Shown here one piece after another: positions 8,474 through 17,550 of a stretch of 64,000 nt of DNA. Position numbers and translations under genes: made by a program. The DNA lies in assembly GCA_023417815.1 (NCBI GenBank), contig JAEZEI010000131.1, forward strand, positions 52,429 through 116,428. Direction: 5' to 3'. How positions within the stretch are numbered: the first letter of the stretch is position 1; each line of letters begins with the position of its first letter. The notes beneath the pieces were generated by a model. That model had not been told where the DNA came from, searched no databases, and was given only the letters and a program-made list of their open reading frames with translations. This DNA comes from Bacteroidota bacterium. Its GTDB lineage: Bacteria > Bacteroidota > Bacteroidia > Chitinophagales > Chitinophagaceae.

Positions 8474-9214
8474 ATGGCCAAGGATAATTTTTCGGAGCGT
8501 TCTGATAATTACGCGCGGTACAGGCCCACCTACCCGCAAAGCATGTACGATCATCTTTTTTCCCTGGTCCACAACTTTGATAATGCCTGGGACTGCGGTA
8601 CGGGTAATGGACAGGTCGCCGTTGAACTGGCAGGGAAATTCAAAAAGGTTTATGCAAGCGATATCAGCCAGTCCCAGCTTGATAACGCAACGAAAGCCAC
8701 CAATATCATTTATTCCGTTCAACCTGCGGAAGAAACAAGCTATCCTGCCGGTCTTTTCGACCTTGTTGTTGTAGCGCAGGCAGTCCACTGGTTCAATTTT
8801 GAACGCTTTTATAATGAAGTAAGACGTACAGCCAAAGACAAAGCTGTTTTATGCCTGGTGGGTTATGGAAGGGTGGAGATCGCCGGGGAAATTGACCGGA
8901 TCGTGGACGACTTCTATTTTAATATTATCGGTAAATACTGGGATGAAGAACGACATTATATTGATGAAGGATATAAAACGATCCCGTTCCCTTTTGAAGA
9001 AATTAATGCGCCATCCCTTTCTACCAGGCATATGTGGAGTCTTGATCATTTCCTGGGTTATCTGAATACCTGGTCGGCGGTAAAGCATTTTATAAAAAAG
9101 AATTCATTTAACCCGGTGAAGGAGATCGAACCTGGTCTGAGAAAATTCTGGGGCGTTGAGGAAAGAGAAGTTTGCTTTCCTTTAATGCTAAGGATCGGAA
9201 GGATAAAAAAATGA
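8474..9214 (+). CDS. Class I SAM-dependent methyltransferase
   Basis: A 246-residue methyltransferase. The SAM-binding motif I is DCGTGNGQVAVEL (about residues 40-52) and the acidic motif II is ASDISQSQL; the post-motif VVVAQAVHWFNF resembles the trans-aconitate or UbiE-like group. The ATG at 8474 has AGGAG 3 nt upstream; a GTG one codon earlier is also possible. Its stop overlaps the start of the dehydrogenase fragment (ATGA at 9211-9214), so it was probably translationally coupled to an intact dehydrogenase before the locus broke. Confidence 0.85.
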   Translation: MAKDNFSERSDNYARYRPTYPQSMYDHLFSLVHNFDNAWDCGTGNGQVAVELAGKFKKVYASDISQSQLDNATKATNIIYSVQPAEETSYPAGLFDLVVVAQAVHWFNFERFYNEVRRTAKDKAVLCLVGYGRVEIAGEIDRIVDDFYFNIIGKYWDEERHYIDEGYKTIPFPFEEINAPSLSTRHMWSLDHFLGYLNTWSAVKHFIKKNSFNPVKEIEPGLRKFWGVEEREVCFPLMLRIGRIKK

Positions 9215-9459
9215 AGACCAATCTTGATAAAACTGTTGTCATTACCGGTGCTGCGCACGGGCTGGGAAAAGCACTCTCGATAGAATTCTCACAACTGGGA
9301 TACCGGCTTGCATTGCTTGATAAAGATCCCGGAGCACTTTCCGCATTGCAGGCTTCCATTACAGCAGGCACTGCTTCAGTTCATATCGTTGATGTATCAA
9401 ATGAAGAGCAGGTAAGAGCCAGGTGGAAAAATGGCTGCCATTGTTTATTCTACACCTGA
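9211..9459 (+). pseudogene. Short-chain dehydrogenase, N-terminal fragment
   Basis: The first 70 residues are a good SDR front: the Rossmann glycine motif TGAAHGLGKA (residues 12-21), LLDKDP and the cofactor-side DVSNEEQVRA. The SDR then ends without the YxxxK catalytic segment; after about 9420 the frame encodes unrelated residues and stops at 9459. At the same point the +1-shifted frame becomes the back half of a methyltransferase. A deletion that joined two genes is the simplest explanation. The fragment cannot be an active dehydrogenase. Confidence 0.8.
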
Positions 9460-9829
9460 TAAGAATAAATTCTTTTCCATTCCTGTTTCAATTATCCGCA
9501 ACCGTGCGAACCTGCCGGCGCCGCTGCCGGGCCAGCCGGGTCCGTTCAGCCTTGGGGCTGATGGGGTGATAGAGGAAGCATTCACCAGGGCAGGCTTCAG
9601 AAATGTAAGGGCTGAGCGGATCGATTCACCTTTAAAGATGTCTTCCGCCAGGGAATGTGTGCAATTTGAAAAGGAATCTTTCGGAGCCTTGCACCAGATG
9701 CTGAGCAGTCTACCGGCTAATGAAAAGGAAAATGTTTGGCAGGAAATTGAAACTGCGCTCTCCGAATTTGAAACTGGGGAAGGTTTTACAGGTCCTTGCG
9801 AAATGGTTGTTGCAATAGGTGAGAAATAA
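9431..9829 (+). pseudogene. Class I methyltransferase, C-terminal fragment
   Basis: A 132-residue frame that matches only the back of a UbiE-like methyltransferase. Homology starts a little upstream of its first ATG: in frame, 9418-9432 reads PGGKM, the conserved loop that precedes the fourth core strand (AAIVYSTP), followed by a 'PGQPGPFSLG' substrate-lid region and the terminal CEMVVAIG strand. The SAM-binding motif I is absent, so it cannot bind SAM normally. It is joined out of frame to the preceding SDR fragment. Its stop is 3 nt from that of the convergent mqnE. Confidence 0.75.
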
Positions 9830-9831
9830 TC

Positions 9832-10956
9832 TCAGGTCACCTCCTCAAACTCATTCACCACTCCGTAAAGCGTATCCCTCTCCACGGGTTTACGGCCCGC
9901 CTGGCGGATAAGGTTCACAAGTTCTTCTGTGGTCATGGTAGGGCTTTGCTCTTCGCTGCCTGCCATGGAATAGATCCTGGTTGAATCATCAATGGTTCCG
10001 TCAATATCATTCACGCCAAAGTTCAGCGTTAGCTGCGCATTATGGCGGCCAAGCATGGGCCAGTAAGCTTTCAGGTGAGGAAAATTATCGAGGTATATCC
10101 GTGCAACAGCATACATGCGCATATCTTCGGTGAGCGTGCTTTCCGGCACATCACTCATGTCGTTATTTGCATTGCGGAATTTTAAGGGAATGAAAGTGTT
10201 GAATCCCCGGGTCTCATCCTGCAGGCTGCGCAATTTGCTCATATGGTCTACGCGGTGTTCATATTTTTCTATATGGCCATAGAGCATGGTTGCATTACTG
10301 TGCATGCCCAGGTTATGCGCTACGCGGTGAATGTGCAACCATCCTTCGCCTGAAACCTTATCGCCCGCAATGATCTCCCGCACCCCAGGATGGAAGATCT
10401 CTGCGCCACCACCCGGCAGTGATTGAAGTCCTGCATCTTTAAGCATCTGCATTCCTTCTTCCACGCTCACCTTTGCTTTGCGGAACATATAATCCAGTTC
10501 CACTGCCGTGAATGCTTTTATGTGAAGGTCGGGCCGGTGGGCCTGTATTTTGCTGATCAATTCAATGAAGTAAGAGAGGTTCATTTTGGGATGAACACCT
10601 CCAACAATGTGCACTTCCGTAACAGGCTTTCCATCATAGGTTCTCACGATATCAAGCATCTGGTCGATGCTGAGTTCCCAGCCTTCTTCCTTCTTTGCAT
10701 ACAACCTTGAATAGGAGCAGAACTTGCAGCTGAAAACGCAAACGTTGGTTGGCTCTATGTGGAAGTTGCGGTTGAAATAGGTGGTGTTGCCATGCAACCT
10801 TTCGCGTACGTGGTTTGCCAGTGCCCCTGTGAAACCCAGGCTTCCTTTTTCAAACAAAATGATGCACTCTTCATCGGTGATCCTTTCGCCGGCAAGTACT
10901 TTTTCGGCGATCCTTTTTAATTCATTGTCTGTGGTGGAAAGGGCAGGGTGGAACAT
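9832..10956 (-). CDS. mqnE: Aminofutalosine synthase (radical SAM)
   Basis: A 374-residue radical SAM enzyme of the futalosine route to menaquinone; it couples the MqnA product to adenosyl radical to give aminofutalosine. The cluster motif CxxxCxxC is C73, C77 and C80. HIVGGVHP and the C-terminal PVERDTLY segment separate it from the related cyclase MqnC, which has QGGVNP at the first position. The presence of MqnE implies menaquinone-based respiration. No other mqn genes are in the window. The start ATG is preceded by a near-match -7 box (TAATTTCG) only 4 nt upstream. Confidence 0.93.
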   Translation of the reverse strand: MFHPALSTTDNELKRIAEKVLAGERITDEECIILFEKGSLGFTGALANHVRERLHGNTTYFNRNFHIEPTNVCVFSCKFCSYSRLYAKKEEGWELSIDQMLDIVRTYDGKPVTEVHIVGGVHPKMNLSYFIELISKIQAHRPDLHIKAFTAVELDYMFRKAKVSVEEGMQMLKDAGLQSLPGGGAEIFHPGVREIIAGDKVSGEGWLHIHRVAHNLGMHSNATMLYGHIEKYEHRVDHMSKLRSLQDETRGFNTFIPLKFRNANNDMSDVPESTLTEDMRMYAVARIYLDNFPHLKAYWPMLGRHNAQLTLNFGVNDIDGTIDDSTRIYSMAGSEEQSPTMTTEELVNLIRQAGRKPVERDTLYGVVNEFEEVT

Positions 10957-11111
10957 GGCGCGAAATTACAAAACTTCTAACCTCCTTCTTCGATTCAAAT
11001 CCATTACAGGCGATTCCCGCAAATACAGCCACGGATTTCCGCTGATTTTAACTAATCCTTTGTTCCATTTGCATAAAACCCACTAACTTTCACGTCTAAC
11101 CAAAACAGCAT

Positions 11112-12368
11112 ATGAGTATCAAATTAAGGCTTACCGTTCTTAGTTTCCTTCAGCTATTTGTGTGGGGAGCTTGGCTTATCACCATCGGGGTTTACTGGTT
11201 CCAGACGAGGAACTGGGGTGGGGAGGAATTCGGAAAGGTTTTCTCTACGCTGGGAATAGCGTCCATCTTTATGCCGCCGATTACCGGAATCATCGCCGAC
11301 CGCTGGCTGAACGCTGAAAAACTATATGGACTTCTTCATATAGGTTACGGTATTGCCTTATTCTATCTTCCATTTGTACAGGATCCGGATACATTCTTCT
11401 GGGTGATGCTCGCTGCGATGTGTTGTTATATGCCAACCATCTCGCTTTCAAATTCCATCAGCTATACAATACTAAAACAGCACAATTATGATGTTGTGAC
11501 GGTATTTCCGCCCATCAGGGTATGGGGCACCATCGGGTTCATTGTTGCAATGTGGGTGACGAATCTCACCGGGAATAAAGGCTCGGCAGACCAGTTTTAT
11601 ATCGCCGCGGCTTTTGCTGTGCTCCTCGGGCTGTATTCATTCACCCTTCCTAAATGCCCGCCGTTAAACCTTACCAGGAAGGGTGCGAGCATATGGGAGG
11701 TACTTGGACTAAACGCCTTCCGCCTGTTCCGGAATTATAAGATCGCCCTTTTCTTCCTATTCTCAATGATGCTTGGGGCTGCATTGCAGCTTACAAATAT
11801 GTATGGCGACACCTTCCTTTCAGACTTTGAGCGTATCCCTCAATATGCAGATTCATTCGTGGTGAAATATTCTACCATCATCATGTCTATCTCGCAGATC
11901 TCGGAAACGCTTTTCATTCTTGCCATTCCGTTTTTCCTGAAGCGTTTTGGTATCAAGACCGTAATGCTGATAAGCATGGTTGCATGGGTTTTGCGCTTCG
12001 GGCTTTTCGCCTATGGCGACCCGGCAGGCGGACTTTGGATGATCATTCTTTCCTGCATTGTGTACGGAATGGCTTTCGATTTCTTTAATATTTCGGGTTC
12101 TCTCTTTGTTGAAACAAGCACCGATCAAAGTATACGTTCTTCAGCGCAGGGCTTATTCATGATGATGACGAATGGTTTCGGAGCTATATTAGGAAGCCTG
12201 GTGAGCGGCTACCTTATCCAGCGTTATTTCCTGGATGCCGAAGGAAACAAGATGTGGAAGGATATCTGGCTTGCCTTCGCCGGATATGCTGCTGTGGTGG
12301 CTGTGTTGTTTGCGCTCTTGTTCCGCCATAAACATGACCCGTCTGTAGCAGAGCGGTTCAGTCATTAG
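11112..12368 (+). CDS. Nucleoside:H+ symporter, NupG family (MFS)
   Basis: A 418-residue inner-membrane transporter with about 12 predicted membrane segments. The start (LSFLQLFVWGAWLITIGVYW) and the PPIRVWGTIGFI segment after helix 4 are typical of the nucleoside permease family (PF03825), which imports nucleosides with protons. It stands alone between mqnE (divergent) and thioredoxin (convergent), separated from the latter by a two-way terminator. A near-consensus -7 box (TAACTTTC, 11084-11091) lies 20 nt upstream. Confidence 0.9.
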   Translation: MSIKLRLTVLSFLQLFVWGAWLITIGVYWFQTRNWGGEEFGKVFSTLGIASIFMPPITGIIADRWLNAEKLYGLLHIGYGIALFYLPFVQDPDTFFWVMLAAMCCYMPTISLSNSISYTILKQHNYDVVTVFPPIRVWGTIGFIVAMWVTNLTGNKGSADQFYIAAAFAVLLGLYSFTLPKCPPLNLTRKGASIWEVLGLNAFRLFRNYKIALFFLFSMMLGAALQLTNMYGDTFLSDFERIPQYADSFVVKYSTIIMSISQISETLFILAIPFFLKRFGIKTVMLISMVAWVLRFGLFAYGDPAGGLWMIILSCIVYGMAFDFFNISGSLFVETSTDQSIRSSAQGLFMMMTNGFGAILGSLVSGYLIQRYFLDAEGNKMWKDIWLAFAGYAAVVAVLFALLFRHKHDPSVAERFSH

Positions 12369-12415
12369 GGAGTAACTCTGCGAGAATTATTTATATAACG
12401 AAAAGCTTATTAAAG

Positions 12416-12450
12416 CAAAAGAGGCCGTTTCTTTCGAAACAGCCTCTTTC
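12416..12450. terminator. Bidirectional terminator between nupG-like gene and trx
   Basis: AAAGAGGC-GTTTC pairs with GAAAC-GCCTCTTT around a TTTC loop, with one mismatch. The outer A/T runs provide U-tracts in both directions. Confidence 0.85.
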
Positions 12451-12467
12451 ATTATCACTATTGCTGA

Positions 12468-12785
12468 TTATTTCAACGCTTCGATCTTCTTTACAAAGTT
12501 TGCTTTTGGCTGTGCGCCTACAAGCTTATCCACAACCTGGCCATTCTTCACGAACAGGATCGCAGGGATGCTGGTGATGCCGTAGTTCATCGAAACCTGC
12601 GGGTTATGATCAACATTCACCTTACCGATCTTCACTTTTCCTTCGTATTCCTTCGAAAGCTCCTCGATAACCGGGCCGATCGCACGGCAGGGACCGCACC
12701 ATTCTGCCCAAAAATCTATTACGCTTAATTTATCTGAATCAAGAACTTCTGTTTTAAAGTTCGCATCTGTTAGTTCGAGTGCCAT
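12468..12785 (-). CDS. trxA: Thioredoxin
   Basis: A 105-residue cytoplasmic disulfide reductant. It has the active site WCGPC (near residues 29-33) and the cis-proline loop TSIPA. I start at the ATG at 12785 (MALELTDANF) rather than an upstream in-frame ATG at 12830, because an exact -7 promoter box (TAAATTTG) lies between them at 12816-12823 and the upstream start would not be transcribed. Confidence 0.95.
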   Translation of the reverse strand: MALELTDANFKTEVLDSDKLSVIDFWAEWCGPCRAIGPVIEELSKEYEGKVKIGKVNVDHNPQVSMNYGITSIPAILFVKNGQVVDKLVGAQPKANFVKKIEALK

Positions 12786-12815
12786 AGTTATGATTTTAAT
12801 GTTATCTACTGTTTG

Positions 12816-12823
12816 CAAATTTA
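12816..12823 (-). promoter_or_regulatory. -7 box of the thioredoxin gene
   Basis: Exact TAAATTTG on the minus strand, predicting a 5' UTR of about 25 nt to the ATG at 12785. It decides the start codon. Confidence 0.6.
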
Positions 12824-12892
12824 TAGCCATTCACCTTAAGCGGAATAATTGACATATCCACACCTGTGCATGGCAGGTAAGCGGGGCTTTTG

Positions 12893-15800
12893 TCAGTTAG
12901 TTGTTAAAGAAACTGAAAGAGACACCTCCCGTTTGTTCTGAAGATAATGCACAAGCTCATCATTCATTTTTAATCCAGGCCCCTCAGTCTGCAGCATATA
13001 GCGTTCCTGGCCTTCAGGATCCACCACATGAATGCGAAGCTGGGTATTGCCCGGGTTGTCGCGCAGGTTCTGCTCCATGAATTCCACCAGTTCTTCGTCA
13101 ACAGCTTCAACATTTATTTCCACATTGAGCTGGCGGGTCATCATGGGTTTCACTGAATCAAGCAGGCACATCCTGTTCACCTGGAACTCAAATTTCCCGG
13201 AATTGAACCTGTCCCTGAAATAGCCTTCCACCATAACGATCTGTTCCTTCTCCAGGTATTGTTTAAAGCGCACATAATCTTCACCCCATAATACAAACCT
13301 TGCGGAACCGTGGTAATCTTCAAGTTGGAAAGTTCCGAACAGCTTCCCGGTCTTGGTGGTGCGGTGCGCTACGTCGCTGATCATTCCTGCGAGTCGCATC
13401 GTCCTGGAATGTGGCGCCTTGCCTTCAGCGACCGCAGCTTCCATTGCATTGTATTCCTTAAGCGGTACGAACTGGTAATTCTTCAGTTCAAAATCATAAT
13501 CCTCTAATGGGTGCCCGGACAAATACATGCCGGTAACTTCCTTTTCTTTGTTGAGTTTTTCCAGCAGCGACCACTTTTCAAAGAGTGGGGGCCTGGGTTT
13601 CTCGATCTCAGGCATGTCGATCTCTCCAAACAGGGTGTTGGAAGAGGTTGCAGCCTGCGATTGTACAATATTTCCGTACCGGATGATTTTGTCGAGATAG
13701 TTTGGGGATCCCGGGGTTTCATGCAGGTACTGGGCCCTGTCAATTTCACCGAGCGAATCGAAGGCGCCGGAAAGGATAAGATTTTCCAGCGTCTTTTTAT
13801 TTACCGTGCGCTGGTTCACCCGTTTAACCAGGTCGAACACATCGAGGTAGGGGCCATTCTTTTCTCTTTCTTCGATCAGGTTTTCTACCGCCACTTCACC
13901 AACACCTTTAAGACCGCCAAGCCCGAAACGTATCTCTCCTTTTTTATTTACCGCGAAAACACTTTGCGATTCATTTATATCAGGCCCCAGCACACGTATA
14001 CCCATCTTCCTGCATTCTTCCATAAAGAAGGTGATCTTTTCACTGGAGGATGCATGGTTCAGCAGTGCAGCCATGTATTCGTTCGGATAGTGGGCTTTCA
14101 GGTAGGCGGTCTGGTAGGCCACGAAAGCATAGCAGGTTGCGTGGGATTTATTGAATGCATATTGAGCGAACGCTTCCCAGTCGGTCCAGATCTTTTCAAG
14201 GATTTTGGCCGGATGGTTCTTTGCCTGCGCTCCCTCAATGAACTGGCCTTTCATTTTGTCCAGGGTCTTCCTGTCCTTTTTACCCATCGCCTTCCTCAAT
14301 ATATCTGCCTGTCCCTTACTGAAGCCGGCAAGTTTCTGCGACAGCAGCATCACCTGTTCCTGGTACACCGTGATACCGTAAGTTTCGTGCAGGTATTCCT
14401 CCATTTCAGGAAGGTCGTAGGTAACCGGCTCACGGCCATGCTTACGGTTAATGAAAGAAGGGATGTAGGTAAGTGGCCCCGGGCGGAACAGTGCGTTCAT
14501 GGCTATAAGGTCCTCAAACTTATCCGGTTTAAGTTCCCTAAGGTATTTCTGCATGCCAACACTCTCGAACTGGAATGTTCCGTTGGTATCGCCTGCCTGG
14601 TAAAGTTTATAGGTCTTTTCATCATCAAGAGGAAGATAGTCGATGTCGATCTTCACCCCGTGATTCTTATTAATAAGCCATAGGGCTGTTTTCAAAATGC
14701 TCAGCGTTCGCAATCCAAGGAAGTCCATCTTGATAACGCCGGCTTCCTCGATCGAATTACCTTCTATCTGGGTAAGCCATAAAGAAGAATCCTTTGATGT
14801 AGCAATAGGGATCAGTTCTGTAAGATCTTTTGGCGCAATGATAATTGCAGAAGCATGCACACCGGTACTTCGTACAGAGCCTTCAAGCTTTTCTGCTTCA
14901 TGAAGTACCTTGCCCGGAACATCGGGGCTTTTATAGAAGTCGCGAAGTTTTTTTGCGTTCTCTATTTCATCAGGTCCGAGCGATTCTTTTTCTTCAAGCG
15001 ATTTCTCTTCACCAGAGGCATCCTTTTTAAGAATGGGTGCATGAAGAAGTCGTTTGAGTGAAATGCCCGGTCTTTCCGGTACGAGCCTGGTAAGATCACG
15101 GGATTCATTCACGGGAAGACCCATAACACGGGCCACGTCGGCTATGCTCGATTTGGCTGCCATGGTACCATAGGTAATGATCTGTGCCACCTGGTTCTTT
15201 CCGTATTTGTCCACCACATAGTCGATCACCTTTTGCCTTCCTTCGTCATCAAAATCCGTATCGATATCCGGCATGCTTTTACGTTCAGGATTCAGGAAAC
15301 GCTCAAAAAGCAGGTTATACTTGATAGGATCGATATTGGTGATGCCGATACAATAGGCCACCACACTTCCTGCTGCTGAGCCCCGGCCGGGCCCCACGAA
15401 AACGCCGATGTCTTTTCCTGCTTTTATGAAATCTGATACGATGAGGAAGTATCCCGCGAACCCCATTTCTTTAATCACTCCTAATTCAAACGAGATCCTT
15501 TCCTCGTGCTCCGGGGTGAATATGCCGTAACGCTTGCGGGCGCCGGACCATGTAAGTTCTGCGAGGTAATCATCCTGCGATGCAAATCCTGCAGGCACTT
15601 CGAAATAAGGCAGGAGGATCTCGCGTGAGAGAGAAAGCAGTTCCACCTTATCCACTATTTCATTCGTATTGTCGATGGCTTCCGGAAGGTCATCGAAAAC
15701 CTGCGCCATCTCCGAAGAGGTCTTAAAGAAGAATTCATCGTTCGGGAAAGCGAAGCGCCCGGTTTTGGTACGGGTGTCATCGTCGGTGAAGTCACGCAGG

Positions 15801-16522
15801 GGAGGGGTTGACTGTAGTTCCCCGGTATTCACGCATAACAATATATCATGAGCATTGGAATCCTCCCTGTCTACATAATGGCTGTCGTTACTCGCGATCA
15901 CCTTCACATTATATTTCTTCGCGAATTTCAACAGCACCTCGTTCACCTTATTTTGTTCAGGCATGTTGTGCCGCTGCAGTTCAACATAATAATCCTCGCC
16001 AAAAATGTCGAGCCACCATTTGAATTCCTTTTCCGCCTCTTCCTCGCTCTTTTTCATGATCATTTGCGGCACCAGTGCGCCGAGGCAGCAGGTAGTAGCG
16101 ATGAGACCTTCATGGTAACGGAGGATCAGTGATTTATCGATACGGGGATATTTTGAATACATACCCTCTATATAACCGAGGGAAGTGAGTTTTATCAAAT
16201 TCTGGTAACCCTGGAAGTTCTTGGCGAGGAGGATCTGGTGATGCCTGGGGTCGCGTTCATCCTTGCTGAAGGTTTTCCGGGTGCGGTCGTGCGTAATATA
16301 GAATTCGCAACCTACGATAGGCTTTATCTTCAGGGACCCGTCATCATTTTTGTGGTTATAGGCCTCTTTTACAAATTCGAACACCCCGAACATATTGCCG
16401 TGATCGCTGATGGCGAGGGCCGGCATACCGTCGCGAATGGCCTTTTTATACAGGTTTTTTATAGAGGCAGCACCGTCGAGAAGGGAGTACTGGGTGTGAA
16501 CATGCAGGTGCGAGAATTTCAT
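12893..16522 (-). CDS. dnaE: DNA polymerase III alpha subunit
   Basis: A 1,209-residue replicative polymerase. The N-terminal PHP domain keeps the metal-binding HLHVHTQYSLLDG and SDHGNMFG motifs; the catalytic Asp pair is in PDIDTDF (about residue 415), with GPGRGSAAGS upstream and the FNKSHATCYAFVAYQTAYLKAHYP fingers region downstream, followed by a helix-hairpin-helix and an OB-fold (RLAGMIS...). Length is normal for Bacteroidota DnaE. Monocistronic as far as can be seen. Confidence 0.98.
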   Translation of the reverse strand: MKFSHLHVHTQYSLLDGAASIKNLYKKAIRDGMPALAISDHGNMFGVFEFVKEAYNHKNDDGSLKIKPIVGCEFYITHDRTRKTFSKDERDPRHHQILLAKNFQGYQNLIKLTSLGYIEGMYSKYPRIDKSLILRYHEGLIATTCCLGALVPQMIMKKSEEEAEKEFKWWLDIFGEDYYVELQRHNMPEQNKVNEVLLKFAKKYNVKVIASNDSHYVDREDSNAHDILLCVNTGELQSTPPLRDFTDDDTRTKTGRFAFPNDEFFFKTSSEMAQVFDDLPEAIDNTNEIVDKVELLSLSREILLPYFEVPAGFASQDDYLAELTWSGARKRYGIFTPEHEERISFELGVIKEMGFAGYFLIVSDFIKAGKDIGVFVGPGRGSAAGSVVAYCIGITNIDPIKYNLLFERFLNPERKSMPDIDTDFDDEGRQKVIDYVVDKYGKNQVAQIITYGTMAAKSSIADVARVMGLPVNESRDLTRLVPERPGISLKRLLHAPILKKDASGEEKSLEEKESLGPDEIENAKKLRDFYKSPDVPGKVLHEAEKLEGSVRSTGVHASAIIIAPKDLTELIPIATSKDSSLWLTQIEGNSIEEAGVIKMDFLGLRTLSILKTALWLINKNHGVKIDIDYLPLDDEKTYKLYQAGDTNGTFQFESVGMQKYLRELKPDKFEDLIAMNALFRPGPLTYIPSFINRKHGREPVTYDLPEMEEYLHETYGITVYQEQVMLLSQKLAGFSKGQADILRKAMGKKDRKTLDKMKGQFIEGAQAKNHPAKILEKIWTDWEAFAQYAFNKSHATCYAFVAYQTAYLKAHYPNEYMAALLNHASSSEKITFFMEECRKMGIRVLGPDINESQSVFAVNKKGEIRFGLGGLKGVGEVAVENLIEEREKNGPYLDVFDLVKRVNQRTVNKKTLENLILSGAFDSLGEIDRAQYLHETPGSPNYLDKIIRYGNIVQSQAATSSNTLFGEIDMPEIEKPRPPLFEKWSLLEKLNKEKEVTGMYLSGHPLEDYDFELKNYQFVPLKEYNAMEAAVAEGKAPHSRTMRLAGMISDVAHRTTKTGKLFGTFQLEDYHGSARFVLWGEDYVRFKQYLEKEQIVMVEGYFRDRFNSGKFEFQVNRMCLLDSVKPMMTRQLNVEINVEAVDEELVEFMEQNLRDNPGNTQLRIHVVDPEGQERYMLQTEGPGLKMNDELVHYLQNKREVSLSVSLTTN

Positions 16523-16844
16523 ACGAGGTGGAATACAATCTTAACAAAAAGTGGTAAAAATCCGGCAAACTCCTGGAGGCCAGGCTGATCATTGCAAATA
16601 TCGTGAACGAAAGGCTACTATTAGGGTTCAATTTTCCACAATAAAACAATAAAAAGGGCCGTTTTTCTTGCTTAAAAGGCTGTGCTTGTCTATTTTCGCG
16701 AACACAGTATCAGAGAAACCTATTTATTAATTGTTTGTACAAAGAACGTTAGGCAGGCTAAGACGAAAGAAGAAGGAAGAAAAACCAGGAGCGTAAAAAA
16801 CACAAGACTAAGTTGTACATACGTGTAAACCAACCATTTAACGT
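16523..16844. other. Intergenic region between dnaE and the NlpC/P60 gene
   Basis: A 322-bp divergent promoter region with no gene that I can support. It holds short A/T-rich tracts and a purine-rich leader (about 16760-16800) before the NlpC/P60 start. No exact TAnnTTTG box was found on either strand; TTAATTGTTTG at about 16726-16736 is the nearest. Confidence 0.4.
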
Positions 16845-17504
16845 ATGAAAAACTTGTTTTTTGTTTCTGTAGCGATCAGCATTTTTTCAGGAACATCAAT
16901 TTCTGCGACAGCGCAGAGATCAGTAAGTTTTATCGACAACATCGAAATTTATGGCAGCCCGGCCGTGGCAACAAATGCGCCATTACCGGTTAAGCCATCC
17001 ACAAGTGTGTTAACTTCTGCGGGCACCGTTGTTCCGGCATCCACAGAGGCTTTTTCACTCATCCAGTTTAAGTATGCTCAACTGCTGGATACAGAAGTGG
17101 AGAATATCACCAACCTTTCCCTGTATGAATTCATTGACGACTGGATGGGGACACGCTACCGTTATGGTGGTACCACCCGGAAAGGAGTTGATTGCAGCAG
17201 CCTGTCCCTCCAGTTAATGGCCGGGGTGTATGGATTATTCCTGCCCCGGACGGCAAGAGAGCAGTATGCGGCAACAGAAAGAGTTGAAGAGGATGAACTT
17301 AAAGAAGGCGATCTCGTATTTTTCAACACAACCGGCGGCATCAGCCACGTAGGTGTATATCTTAATAAAGGATATTTCTTCCATGCAGGAAGCAGTACAG
17401 GGGTAACCATCAGTCATTTAGAGGACGATTACTTCAGGAAACGCTACCGCGGAGCAGGCAGGGTTACTGCAACCCCGGGTGAGCTTGCAAAGACTTTACT
17501 CTAA
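16845..17504 (+). CDS. NlpC/P60 (C40) cell-wall peptidase
   Basis: A 219-residue exported peptidoglycan endopeptidase. Signal peptide (residues 1-23), then a low-complexity linker, then an NlpC/P60 domain with catalytic Cys117 (DCSSL), His168 (SHVGVY) and His180 (FHAGSS). Such enzymes cut the gamma-D-Glu/diamino-acid bond in wall stem peptides. It lacks an SH3 targeting domain. A strong terminator follows. Confidence 0.93.
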   Translation: MKNLFFVSVAISIFSGTSISATAQRSVSFIDNIEIYGSPAVATNAPLPVKPSTSVLTSAGTVVPASTEAFSLIQFKYAQLLDTEVENITNLSLYEFIDDWMGTRYRYGGTTRKGVDCSSLSLQLMAGVYGLFLPRTAREQYAATERVEEDELKEGDLVFFNTTGGISHVGVYLNKGYFFHAGSSTGVTISHLEDDYFRKRYRGAGRVTATPGELAKTLL

Positions 17505-17524
17505 TAAAACCCTTTATGGTTTTG

Positions 17525-17550
17525 AAGGGCGTATTTCATACGCCCTTTTT
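17525..17550 (+). terminator. Terminator of the NlpC/P60 gene
   Basis: AAGGGCGTAT pairs perfectly with ATACGCCCTT around a TTC loop, followed by a T-run. In the opposite direction the U-tract is poor, so the convergent M1 peptidase gene may not be served well. Confidence 0.88.

Noticed and set aside
12786..12830. Upstream start for thioredoxin
   Set aside because: It contains the -7 promoter box, so the upstream ATG would precede the transcription start.
13511..14683. 390-residue plus-strand frame inside dnaE
   Set aside because: Opposite-strand shadow of a well-conserved polymerase gene.
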